A stretch of DNA of 64,000 nucleotides, from positions 3,350,501-3,414,500 of the forward strand of contig NZ_CP042304.1 of NCBI RefSeq assembly GCF_007859655.1, given 5' to 3'. The notes beneath the pieces were generated by a model. It was not told the DNA's origin, did not search any database, and saw only the letters and a list, made by a program, of their open reading frames with translations. The DNA is from Devosia ginsengisoli. GTDB taxonomy: Bacteria > Pseudomonadota > Alphaproteobacteria > Rhizobiales > Devosiaceae. The position numbers and the translations under genes were made by a program. Within the stretch, counting starts at the first letter, position 1; the number at the start of each line of letters is the position of its first letter. Below are positions 44,497 to 53,553 of the stretch, one piece after another.

Positions 44497-45612
44497 CTAC
44501 GCGATCTGGCCATGGAACGCACGGATGTCATGGGCCAGCGTCTCGGGGATTTCGAGCGCCGGAAAATGCCCGCCGCAGGGCAGTTCCGTCCAGCGCACGA
44601 TGTTCCACAAATGCCGCTCACCCCAGGCCCGCGGCGCCGGATTGTCGGTCGGCGGCAGCAGCACGGCATGGGGAACGGCATGTTTCGGCGCCTTTTTGGG
44701 CAGTTCTGTGTCGGCAAAGGCCTCCTTGTAGAGCCGCACCGAGGAGCCGATGGTCTGGGTGAACCAATAGACCGACAGGATCGTGCAGAGATCGTCCAGC
44801 TCGAAGGCATTGAGCACGTCGCCGCCGGTATCGCCCCATTTCTGGTATTTTTCGAGCACCCAGCTGGCCAGCCCCGCCGGGGAATCGTTGAGCCCCACGG
44901 CTAAAGTGGCCGGCTTGGTGCCCTGGATCATGGCATAGGCGCCCTCGGCAAAGGCCCAATAGTCCGCCGTGCCGAAATAGGCCTGCTCCTCCGGCGTCGG
45001 CTGTTCGGGTCGCGGAAAGCCGGAATAGACATTGACGTAATGCGCCCCGATCAGCCGCTCGGGAAATTGCCGCACCAGCGCCATTTCGGCCCCCGCGCCC
45101 ATATCCGAGCCCGAGATCAGGAATTTTGGATAGTTGAGCCGCGTCATCAACTCGGCCCAGAGCGGCGCGACCTGGCTCAGATTCATGCCCGGTTTCGTCG
45201 GCTGGCCGGAAAAGCCGTAGCCGGGCAGCGAGGGAATGACCACATCGAAGGCCACGCCATCGACCGGCTCGGTTAGCAGCGGCACCAGCGGCAGTAATTC
45301 GACGAAATTGCTCGGCCAGCCATTGGTCAGCAGCAGTGGCACGTTACTCTCGCCCCGGCCTCGCACATGCACGAAATGCACGCTCTCGCCGTCGATCTCC
45401 TCGATGAATTGCGGGAAAGCATTGAGCCGGGCTTCCGCGGCGCGCCAGTCATACTGCTCGCCCCAATAGGCGACGAAGCGGCGCAGGAAGCCATCCTCGG
45501 TGCCATAGTCCCAGCCGACGCCGTCCAGCGTGCGGGGAAAGCGGGTCGCGGCCAGCCGCGCCTTGAGGTCGGCCAGCTCGGCATCTGCTATCGCGATGGT
45601 GAAGGGAGTCAT
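44497..45612 (-). CDS. Epoxide hydrolase (alpha/beta hydrolase fold)
   Basis: 371 residues with an N-terminal epoxide hydrolase domain (FTIAIADAELADLKARLAAT, GWDYGTEDGFLRRFVAYWGE) and the fold core: oxyanion segment LTNGWPSNFVELLP, nucleophile elbow SGSDMGAGAEM with Asp, and catalytic His in GGHFPALE. This arrangement is the microsomal-type epoxide hydrolase. Substrate unknown. Confidence 0.9.
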   Translation of the reverse strand: MTPFTIAIADAELADLKARLAATRFPRTLDGVGWDYGTEDGFLRRFVAYWGEQYDWRAAEARLNAFPQFIEEIDGESVHFVHVRGRGESNVPLLLTNGWPSNFVELLPLVPLLTEPVDGVAFDVVIPSLPGYGFSGQPTKPGMNLSQVAPLWAELMTRLNYPKFLISGSDMGAGAEMALVRQFPERLIGAHYVNVYSGFPRPEQPTPEEQAYFGTADYWAFAEGAYAMIQGTKPATLAVGLNDSPAGLASWVLEKYQKWGDTGGDVLNAFELDDLCTILSVYWFTQTIGSSVRLYKEAFADTELPKKAPKHAVPHAVLLPPTDNPAPRAWGERHLWNIVRWTELPCGGHFPALEIPETLAHDIRAFHGQIA

Positions 45613-45678
45613 GCTGTCTCTCCAGGGTCATTGGAGAGACAATGCATTCAGGCCCTGACAGGTCGCGTCAGCAGCGAA

Positions 45679-46689
45679 TCAGGCGATTTCGAACTCGCAC
45701 CAGTGGCGATAGGGCCGTTCAGGCGAATGGATCACATTGGGGAAATGCGGATTATGCACCGCATCGGCAAAGGCCTGGTCCTCGAGGCAGAAGCCGGAAT
45801 GCTTGCCATAGGTCCTGCCATTGAGGCCCGGCACCGGGATGTCGGTCCACACGCCATTATAGACCTGCACGCCCGGCCGATCGCTCCACAGCTTCAGCGT
45901 CAGATCCTTGTCTGGCGAGACCACTGTGGCGATCGGGTCAGCATTGCTGCGGCCGGTATCGAGCGCCATGCCGATATCGTAGTCGACCGGCTTGCCCGCC
46001 GCGTCGCGCATGCTGCGCGGCATGCGCAGGTCATAGGCCGTGCCCCGCGACGGCAGGATGGCCCCGGTCGGCGCCAGGTCCGCGCCCAGCTCGGTATAGG
46101 CCGAAGAATTGACCTGGATCGTGTGATCCAGCACATCGGCCCCTGTGCCCAGGTTGAAATACTGGTGCTGCACCAGGCTGATCGGCGTGGGCTGGTCGGT
46201 CGTGGCGCTCAGCTCCAGCCGCAGGCGGTTGCCCCGCAAGGTATAGGTCGCCGAGAAATTGACATTGCCGGGATAGCCCATGGCGCCATCGGGCGAAAAA
46301 TGGGTGAAGCGCACGGCATTGTTGGCCTCGTCCACCTGCCCGTCCCACACCTGCCGGCCCAGGCCTTCCTCGCCGCCATGCAACTGCAAATCGCCGGCAT
46401 TGGCCGCCAGCTTGTAGGTCTTGCCGTTGAGCTCGAACGAGGCGCCCTTGATGCGGTTGGCCACGCGCCCGGCCAGCGAGCCGAAATGCGGGCTATGCGC
46501 GACATAGGCATCGAAATTGTCGAACCCGAGCACCACCGAGCGCTCGCCGCCCGCCACCGGCACGCGCCAGTCGCGCACCACCACGCCATAGGAAATGAGG
46601 TCGACGGTAACGCCGGTATCGCTGACCAGGCGGAACTGATCCACCCTTTTGTCCCCAAACGCGCCGAACGCCGTTACCGCGATACCCAT
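45679..46689 (-). CDS. galM: Aldose 1-epimerase (GalM/Mro)
   Basis: 336 residues from ATG 46689. Interconverts sugar anomers. LAGRVANRIKGASFELNGK, the catalytic His in LQLHGGEEG, the second His in VQHQYFNLG and the catalytic Glu in SGFCLEDQAF are all present. It is divergent from the LacI-type gene in a xylose cluster, so xylose is a likely substrate. Confidence 0.93.
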   Translation of the reverse strand: MGIAVTAFGAFGDKRVDQFRLVSDTGVTVDLISYGVVVRDWRVPVAGGERSVVLGFDNFDAYVAHSPHFGSLAGRVANRIKGASFELNGKTYKLAANAGDLQLHGGEEGLGRQVWDGQVDEANNAVRFTHFSPDGAMGYPGNVNFSATYTLRGNRLRLELSATTDQPTPISLVQHQYFNLGTGADVLDHTIQVNSSAYTELGADLAPTGAILPSRGTAYDLRMPRSMRDAAGKPVDYDIGMALDTGRSNADPIATVVSPDKDLTLKLWSDRPGVQVYNGVWTDIPVPGLNGRTYGKHSGFCLEDQAFADAVHNPHFPNVIHSPERPYRHWCEFEIA

Positions 46690-46808
46690 GAGCCGTCCCC
46701 TGAAATTGCGGGCCACGTTTAGCCTGCTTTCTCGCCCGCCTGCAACGATGCACTTGACGTTTTGCCACGGCCTGACGATCCTTCGCCCGAGCATAAGGGG
46801 ACCCTCGG

Positions 46809-47852
46809 GTGAACGAGATCGGGTTGCGGCGCCGGGCAACGGTGCATGATGTGGCGCGGGCCGCCGGCGTTTCCCTCGCCACGGTCGATCGCGTGCTCAA
46901 TGGCCGTCCGGGCGTCCGCGCCGCCACCGCCGAAAAGGTCGAGGCGGCTATTGCCGAGATCGGCTTCCAGCGCGATCTTGGCGCGTCGCTGCTGGCGCGC
47001 GCCCGCGACCTCAAGCTCACTTTCATCATTCCCGATGGCTCCAACGAATTCATGGCGAGCTTGGCCGAGGCGGTGGAGCGGCGGGCCGGTCCGGCCCTGA
47101 CCGACCGCATGCATATCGAAACCCATCGCATCAAGGCGCTGGACGCCCATGCTTTGGCACGGAGCCTCGACGCCCTCGATATCAGGCATTGCGACTGCGC
47201 CGTCATCGTCGCCGGCGAAGAGCCTTCCGTGCAGGCGGCGGTCGATGGCGCCACGCGGCGCGGCATCGTGGTGATGACGCTGGTCTCCGACCTGCCCGGC
47301 ACGCAGCGCCGACATTTCATCGGCATCGACAATGAAGCCGCCGGCCGCACTGCCGCATCGCTGATGGGCCGCTTCCTGCCTCAGGGCGGCAAGGTGGCCG
47401 TCATCGCCGGCTCGCTGCATCTGCGCGACCATGCCGACCGACTGGCCGGTTTCCGCGCCGGCTTGGCTGCCGAATTCCCCGCCATTGACCTTATCGGCCC
47501 CATCGAAGGCCATGACGAACGCAGCGAAACCCAGGCCATCGTTGCCGAGCTGCTGGAACGCCATGGCGATCTGGCCGGCCTCTACAATCTCGGCGCCGGC
47601 AATGCCGGTCTGGTTGCGGCGCTGGAGGCCTCGAGCCGATCAGGCACCATCCGCGTCATCGCCCACGAACTGACCGAGCCGACGCGGCGGGGCCTGCATT
47701 CGGGCGCCATCGATGTGGTGCTGGACCAGAACCCCGATGGCGAAATCCGCGAGGCCATTGCCGCGGCGCGCAGCCTGGCTTTGGGGGGCAATGGGCAGGC
47801 GCTGACCGACCCCATTGAAATCGGGATTTTCCTGCGCGACAATCTACGCTAA
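46809..47852 (+). CDS. LacI-family regulator, probable xylose-operon repressor
   Basis: 347 residues from GTG 46809 with AAGGGGA upstream. The HTH and hinge (ATVHDVARAAGVSLATVDRV, LNGRPGVRAATAEKVEAA) are classic LacI. The ligand domain resembles periplasmic sugar-binding proteins (FIIPDGSNEFMASLAEAVE). Position between galM and xylB-xylA suggests control by xylose; the effector is not shown by the sequence. Confidence 0.9.
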   Translation: MNEIGLRRRATVHDVARAAGVSLATVDRVLNGRPGVRAATAEKVEAAIAEIGFQRDLGASLLARARDLKLTFIIPDGSNEFMASLAEAVERRAGPALTDRMHIETHRIKALDAHALARSLDALDIRHCDCAVIVAGEEPSVQAAVDGATRRGIVVMTLVSDLPGTQRRHFIGIDNEAAGRTAASLMGRFLPQGGKVAVIAGSLHLRDHADRLAGFRAGLAAEFPAIDLIGPIEGHDERSETQAIVAELLERHGDLAGLYNLGAGNAGLVAALEASSRSGTIRVIAHELTEPTRRGLHSGAIDVVLDQNPDGEIREAIAAARSLALGGNGQALTDPIEIGIFLRDNLR

Positions 47853-47907
47853 GAAGCGCCACTCATCACACAGGCGTGGCCCGAAAACGGGCCGGGAGGA
47901 CGTTCCG

Positions 47908-47946
47908 ATGATTTCTGCTCCCCGCAATGAGGTACGTGCCTCATGA
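47908..47946 (+). CDS. Possible 12-codon leader ORF before xylB
   Basis: ATG 47908 ([12 protein letters not shown]) follows a strong GGGAGGA at 47894-47900 and its TGA overlaps the xylB ATG (ATGA). xylB itself has only a weak site, so translation could be coupled through this leader. It may instead be chance. Confidence 0.35.
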   Translation: MISAPRNEVRAS

Positions 47947-49406
47947 CCTATCTTGGCATCGATATCGGCACGTCGGGCGTCAAGGCGCTGCTCATCGACG
48001 AGCATGGCCGCGCTTTGGGTGAAGCCTCGGCCGCATCGGTCGAGCCGGTTCGCCCGCATCCCGGCTGGTCCGAGCAGAATCCGGCCGATTGGTGGACGGC
48101 AACGCTTGAGGCTGTGGACAAGCTCAAGGCATCTCATCCGTCTGAACTGGCCTCGGTGCGTGGCATTGGCCTGTCCGGTCACATGCATGGCGCGACCCTG
48201 CTCGGCAAGGACGATGAAGTGCTCCGCCCCTGCATTCTCTGGAATGACGGCCGCTCGGCCGCCGAGTGCCAGGTGATGGAAGCCGCTCTCCCCAGCCTGC
48301 GCCAGATATCGGGCAATATCGCCATGCCCGGCTTCACGGCGCCCAAGATCGCCTGGATCCGCAAGCACGAGCCACAGATTTACGAGAAAATCGCCAAGGT
48401 CCTGCTGCCCAAGGCCTATATACGCCTGCTGCTGACGGGCGAATATGTGGAAGACATGTCCGACGCGGCAGGCACCCTGTGGCTCGATGTCGGCAAGCGC
48501 GACTGGTCCGACGAACTGCTCGCCGTCACCGGCCTTACCCGCTCGCACATGCCGCGCCTGGTCGAGGGCTCGGCCGTATCGGGCAATCTCAAGCGCGAAC
48601 TGGCCCAGCGCTGGGGCATGGATGGCCTGGTCGTCGTGGCCGGCGGCGCCGGCGACAATGCCGCCTCCGCCTGCGGCATCGGCGCCATCAGGCCGAGCGA
48701 GGGCTTCGTGTCGCTTGGCACGTCGGGTGTGCTCTTCGTCTCCAACGAGCGCTTCAGCCCCAATACCGAAGGGGCCGTCCACGCTTTCTGCCACGCCATC
48801 CCCGAGACCTGGCACCAGATGGGCGTCATCCTCTCGGCCACCGATAGTCTCAACTGGCTGAGCAGGATTACCGGCCAGAAACAGGCCGAACTGTCCGCTG
48901 CTGCCGAGGCGCAGTTCACCGGGCCGGGCGAGGAAATCTTCCTGCCCTATCTCTCGGGCGAACGCACGCCGCACAACAATGCCGGCGCCCGCGGCTCCTT
49001 CGTCGGCCTCTCCCATCTCTCCGATCCGGCACGACTGGCCCAGGCGGTCATGGAGGGCGTCACCTTCGCCTTCCGCGACAGCCAGCGCGTGCTGTCAGAC
49101 GCCGGCACGAAGATCGACCGGCTGCTGGCCGTCGGCGGCGGCAGCAAGTCTGCGCTCTGGCTCAAGCTGATCGCCACCAATCTCGACATGGAAATCGCCC
49201 TCCCCGAGGACGGCGATTTCGGCGGCGCGCTCGGCGCTGCCCGGCTCGGCCTCTGCGCCGCCGAGGGCGCCAGCCCCGCAACGGTGATGACCATGCCGCC
49301 CATCAAGACAGTCATTGCGCCCGACAAAAACCTGTCGGCCGCCTATTCCGACCAATATGCGCGCTATCGCGCACTCTATCCTGCCATCGAGGAGGCACGT
49401 AAGTGA
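47943..49406 (+). CDS. xylB: XylB, xylulokinase
   Basis: Phosphorylates D-xylulose. 487 residues of the FGGY kinase family: [18 protein letters not shown] at the start, [35 protein letters not shown] and the C-terminal [14 protein letters not shown]. Its stop overlaps the xylA GTG. Confidence 0.97.
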   Translation: MTYLGIDIGTSGVKALLIDEHGRALGEASAASVEPVRPHPGWSEQNPADWWTATLEAVDKLKASHPSELASVRGIGLSGHMHGATLLGKDDEVLRPCILWNDGRSAAECQVMEAALPSLRQISGNIAMPGFTAPKIAWIRKHEPQIYEKIAKVLLPKAYIRLLLTGEYVEDMSDAAGTLWLDVGKRDWSDELLAVTGLTRSHMPRLVEGSAVSGNLKRELAQRWGMDGLVVVAGGAGDNAASACGIGAIRPSEGFVSLGTSGVLFVSNERFSPNTEGAVHAFCHAIPETWHQMGVILSATDSLNWLSRITGQKQAELSAAAEAQFTGPGEEIFLPYLSGERTPHNNAGARGSFVGLSHLSDPARLAQAVMEGVTFAFRDSQRVLSDAGTKIDRLLAVGGGSKSALWLKLIATNLDMEIALPEDGDFGGALGAARLGLCAAEGASPATVMTMPPIKTVIAPDKNLSAAYSDQYARYRALYPAIEEARK

Positions 49407-50710
49407 CGGATTTTTTCAAGGGCATTTCGCCGGTGAAGTATGAGGGTGCGGACAGCACCAACCCGCTGGCCTACCGCCACTACAACAAGGACGAAATCGT
49501 CCTCGGCAAAAGGATGGAAGACCATATCCGCCCCGGCGTCGCCTATTGGCACACCTTTGCCTGGGAGGGCGGCGACCCGTTCGGCGGCCGCACCTTCGAT
49601 CGTCCCTGGTATGACAAGGGCATGGAAGGCGCGCGCTTCAAGGCCGACGTGGCCTTCGAGCTGTTCGACCTGCTCGATATCCCCTTCTTCTGCTTCCACG
49701 ACGCCGATATCGCCCCCGAAGGCGCCACGCTCGCCGAGAGCAATCGCAATGTGCGCGAAATCGGCGAAATCTTCGCCCGCAAGATGGAAAAGAGCCGGAC
49801 CCGCCTGCTCTGGGGCACGGCCAATCTGTTCTCCAACCGCCGCTATATGTCCGGCGCCGCGACCAATCCGGACCCCGAAGTCTTCGCCTATGCCGCCGGC
49901 CAGGTGAAGAATGTGCTGGAGCTGACCCATGAACTGGGCGGCGCCAATTACGTGCTATGGGGCGGCCGCGAGGGCTACGAAACCCTGCTCAATACGAAAA
50001 TCGGCCAGGAACAGGACCAGATGGGCCGCTTCCTGCATATAGTCATCGAGCATGCGGAAAAGATCGGCTTCAAGGGCCAGATCCTGATCGAGCCCAAGCC
50101 GCAGGAACCGAGCAAGCACCAGTATGATTTCGACGTGGCGACGGTCTACGGCTTCCTGAGGAAGTACGGCCTTGAGACCAAGGTGAAGTGCAATATCGAG
50201 GTCGGCCACGCCTTCCTCGCCAATCACTCCTTCGAGCACGAACTGGCTCTGGCCGCCTCGTTGGGCATTCTCGGCTCGGTCGATGCCAACAGAAACGACC
50301 TGCAGTCCGGCTGGGATACCGATCAATTCCCCAATTCGGTGCCGGAAACCACCTTGGCCTTCTACCAGATCCTCAAGGCGGGCGGCCTCAACTCCGGCGG
50401 CTGGAATTTCGACGCCAAGGTGCGCCGCCAGTCCATCGATCCGGCCGACCTGCTGCATGGCCATATCGGCGGCCTCGACGTGCTCGCCCGTTCGCTCAAG
50501 GCGGCCGCGGCTCTCATCGAGGACGGCACCTATGACAGGACCGTCGATGCCCGCTATGCCGGCTGGAACGGCGCCATGGGCAAGGACATCCTCGCCGGCA
50601 AGCTGTCGCTCGCCGATCTGGCTGCCAAGGTCGACGCCGAAAACATCAACCCGCAGCCCAAATCCGGCCAGCAGGAATATCTCGAAAACCTGATCAACCG
50701 CTTCGTTTGA
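49403..50710 (+). CDS. xylA: XylA, xylose isomerase
   Basis: Converts xylose to xylulose, using two divalent cations. 435 residues (long class II form) with [12 protein letters not shown] (catalytic His), [32 protein letters not shown] and [20 protein letters not shown] (metal ligands). The start is GTG at 49403, coupled to xylB. Confidence 0.97.
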   Translation: MTDFFKGISPVKYEGADSTNPLAYRHYNKDEIVLGKRMEDHIRPGVAYWHTFAWEGGDPFGGRTFDRPWYDKGMEGARFKADVAFELFDLLDIPFFCFHDADIAPEGATLAESNRNVREIGEIFARKMEKSRTRLLWGTANLFSNRRYMSGAATNPDPEVFAYAAGQVKNVLELTHELGGANYVLWGGREGYETLLNTKIGQEQDQMGRFLHIVIEHAEKIGFKGQILIEPKPQEPSKHQYDFDVATVYGFLRKYGLETKVKCNIEVGHAFLANHSFEHELALAASLGILGSVDANRNDLQSGWDTDQFPNSVPETTLAFYQILKAGGLNSGGWNFDAKVRRQSIDPADLLHGHIGGLDVLARSLKAAAALIEDGTYDRTVDARYAGWNGAMGKDILAGKLSLADLAAKVDAENINPQPKSGQQEYLENLINRFV

Positions 50711-50749
50711 TTTTGGGGGGTGGGCGCCGAAACCCACCCACCCACCGCC

Positions 50750-50833
50750 GTCACCCTCGGGCTTGACCCGAGGGCCCTTCACTTGCCGAGCGCACCTCAA
50801 GTACAGAGCCCTCGGGTCAAGCCCGAGGGTGAC
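50750..50833. repeat. Family A palindromic intergenic repeat
   Basis: Arms GTCACCCTCGGGCTTGACCC and the inverse at the right, as at 5521. It lies between xylA and the GH43 gene, where it may attenuate read-through. Confidence 0.8.
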
Positions 50834-50875
50834 GCGCGGTGATAGTGGTCGCATTCGTGCTGTCGAGAACCCATC

Positions 50876-52497
50876 ATGCCCCAGCTAACCAACCCCATCC
50901 TGCCCGGCTTCAATCCGGACCCGTCGATCCTCCGCGTCGGCGACGACTATTACATCGCCACCTCGACCTTCGAGTGGTTCCCCGGCGTGCAGATCCATCA
51001 CAGCAAGGACCTGGCCAATTGGGAGCTGGTCACGCGCCCGCTGACCCGCAAGGCACAGCTCGATATGCGTGGCGATCCCGATAGCTGCGGCGTCTGGGCC
51101 CCCTGCCTCACCCATGACGGCGAAAAATTCTGGCTGGTCTATACCGACGTCAAGCGCAAGGACGGCTCGTTCAAGGACGCGCATAACTACATCATCACCG
51201 CCGACAGTCCGATCCGGTCTACACCAATAGCTCGGGGTTTGACCCGTCGCTGTTCCACGATAATGACGGCCGCAAGTGGTTCGTCAACATGATCTGGGAC
51301 CACCGCACCCGCCCGCTCAAATTCGCCGGCATTGCCCTGCAGGAATTCGATCCCAAGGCCGGCAAGCTGGTCGGCCCGATCAAGAACATCTATCAGGGCA
51401 CCGACCTCAAGCTGGTCGAGGGCCCGCATCTCTACAAGCGCCAGGGAAAGGATGGAAAGCCCTGGTACTATCTGCTCACCGCCGAGGGTGGCACGGCCTA
51501 TGACCATGCCTGCACCTTCGCCCGTTCGCGCAATCTCGACGGGCCCTACGAAACCCATCCCGACAAGCACATCCTGACCAGCAAGGATGCGCCCCTCGCC
51601 GCCCTGCAACGCGCCGGCCATGGCGACATCGTCGAGACGCCCGAAGGCAAGACCTATCTCGTTCACCTCACCGGCCGCCCCACTACCCAGGAGCGCCGCT
51701 GCGTGCTGGGCCGCGAAACCGCGATCCAGGAGGCTTACTGGGGCGACGACGACTGGCTCTATGTGAAGAACGGCCCCGTCCCCTCGCTGCATGTCGAGGT
51801 ACCCGGCACGCGCGACGAGGGCAAATACTGGGCTGAGCGGCGCTACACGTTCGAAAACGGCCTGCCCATCGACTTCCAGTGGCTGCGGACGCCCGAAACC
51901 GAGCGCATTTTCAAGACCGAGGGCGGCAAGCTGACCCTGTTCGGCCGCGAGTCGATCGGCTCCTGGTTCGAGCAGGCCTTGGTGGCCCGCCGCCAGACCC
52001 ATTTCTCCTATGATGCCGAGACCATGGTCGATTTCGCGCCCACCGACGAACGCACCATGGCAGGCCTCACGGCCTATTACAGCCGCTACAACTTCTTCTA
52101 CCTGGCGGTAACAGCGCATTCCGACGGGCAGCGCGAACTGCTCATCATGAATTCGGAAATCTCCTGGCCCGATGGCAACCTGACCTTCCCGACCGAGCCG
52201 GTGCAGATTCCCAATAAGGGCAAGGTGAAGCTGGCGCTGACCATTCGCGGGCGGAAGCTGCAATTCTTCTACGCGCTGGAAGGCCAGGACTTGCAACCCA
52301 TCGGCCCGGTCTTCGATGCCTCGATCCTGTCCGACGAATGCGGCGGCCACCAGGCCCATGGCAGCTTCACCGGCGCCTTTGTCGGCATGGCGGCGCATGA
52401 TCTCAACGGCACCGCCAGCCCGGCCAGCTTCGACTATTTCACCTATCGCCCGCAGCACGATCCGTCCGACCGCTACGAGATCGATTCCCTGCAATAG
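50876..52497 (+). pseudogene. GH43-family beta-xylosidase, with a short deletion and frame break
   Basis: Starts [20 protein letters not shown] with the catalytic Asp and [20 protein letters not shown]. The first frame runs to about 51209, then continues cleanly in the -1 frame from about 51217 ([20 protein letters not shown] and on to 52497). Across GTCCGATCCGGTC at 51207-51219 the expected GPWSDP-type residues are missing, so a deletion of 16 bp between two CCGAT direct repeats fits. No signal peptide, so it acts on oligoxylosides in the cytoplasm and feeds xylA. Confidence 0.85.
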
Positions 52498-52507
52498 TCA
52501 TCGCGTT

Positions 52508-52529
52508 CGGCGCTCCATCAGGGGCGCCG
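52508..52529 (+). terminator. Hairpin downstream of the GH43 gene
   Basis: CGGCGC and GCGCCG form a stem with a 10-base loop about 10 bp after the stop. There is no clear T-run, so the terminator role is tentative. Confidence 0.35.
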
Positions 52530-52650
52530 ATCACGTTTGCCCGATAAAGGGCGACAATCGGTCGCACCTGAACTAGACTGGTCCTGTTGCCGGTCGCGAG
52601 TTCGCGGTTTGTCAGCGAGCCCGTGGCCTCCGTTATGGAGGAGCAAGGCC

Positions 52651-53466
52651 ATGTCCACTTTCCACGTCATTTCCGGCGCGGGCGACAAGCTCGATATGCC
52701 GGTCATCCGCACGATCACTCTGGGCGACCTGGGCGATGCCCTGCGCCGGGGCATTGCCGATTTCTGGGAAAAGCCCAGCCACTATGTGCTGCTGGTTCTG
52801 ATCTACCCCATTGTCGGCATCGTGCTGACCGTGTGGATGAATGGCTATTACACCTGGCCTTTGCTCTATCCCCTGGTGGGCGGCTTCGCGCTGCTCGGCC
52901 CCTTTGCCGCCATCGGGCTCTACGAGATTTCCCGGCGTCGCGAACAGGGCCTTGATACCTCCTGGTATCATGCTTTCGAAGTGCTGAAATCCCCCGCCAT
53001 CGGCTCGATCGCCGCTTTGGCGGTCATGCTGCTGGCCGTCTTCACCCTGTGGCTGACGGCGGCGCAGACGCTGTATGAAAGCCTGTTCGGCGCCTCGACG
53101 CCGCAGACGCTGGGCGCGTTGCTGAACCAGATTCTCACCGAGCCCGGCGGCATGACGCTGATCATATCAGGCACCATGCTGGGGTCGCTCTTCGCCATCT
53201 TCACCCTCTGCACCACGGTCATCGCCTTCCCGCTGCTGCTCGATCGCGACGTGGGAGCGTTTGTCGCTGTCGAAACCTCGTTCCGCGCCGTCATGCACAA
53301 TCCGGTGCCCATGCTGGCATGGGGCATTATCGTGGGCGTGGGCCTGTTCCTCGGCTCGCTGCCGCTCTTTGTCGGGCTGGCCGTGGTCATCCCCATTTTC
53401 GGCCATGCGACATGGCACCTCTACCGCAAGGTGGTGGAGCCGGCCTCCGTCATCAGGGGGTCCTAA
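52651..53466 (+). CDS. DUF2189-family integral membrane protein
   Basis: 271 residues from ATG 52651 with GGAGGAG upstream. A short cytoplasmic N-terminus (VIRTITLGDLGDALRRGIAD) is followed by about six membrane helices (YVLLVLIYPIVGIVLTVW, LLYPLVGGFALLGPFAAIGL, MLAWGIIVGVGLFLGSLPLF and others). The DUF2189 family occurs in alphaproteobacteria with no known function. Confidence 0.75.
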   Translation: MSTFHVISGAGDKLDMPVIRTITLGDLGDALRRGIADFWEKPSHYVLLVLIYPIVGIVLTVWMNGYYTWPLLYPLVGGFALLGPFAAIGLYEISRRREQGLDTSWYHAFEVLKSPAIGSIAALAVMLLAVFTLWLTAAQTLYESLFGASTPQTLGALLNQILTEPGGMTLIISGTMLGSLFAIFTLCTTVIAFPLLLDRDVGAFVAVETSFRAVMHNPVPMLAWGIIVGVGLFLGSLPLFVGLAVVIPIFGHATWHLYRKVVEPASVIRGS

Positions 53467-53519
53467 ACACCGGGACAAACTCGCCTCCGGCGGTTGGATT
53501 TCCGCCCCGAACGCCATAA

Positions 53520-53543
53520 GGTCTCGGCTTCCTTGCCGAGACC
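53520..53543 (+). terminator. Hairpin just upstream of mutS
   Basis: GGTCTCGGC, a TTCCTT loop and GCCGAGACC make a perfect 9-bp stem ending 10 bp before the mutS ATG. CTTTGCCCTT follows, a weak T-tract. It may end the upstream transcript or control mutS initiation, since no Shine-Dalgarno is visible. Confidence 0.5.
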
Positions 53544-53553
53544 CTTTGCCCTT

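Noticed and set aside
51187..52494. A 435-codon open frame antisense to the GH43 gene
   Set aside because: Lacks recognisable motifs and exactly mirrors the GH43 coding frame, so it is a codon-bias shadow.
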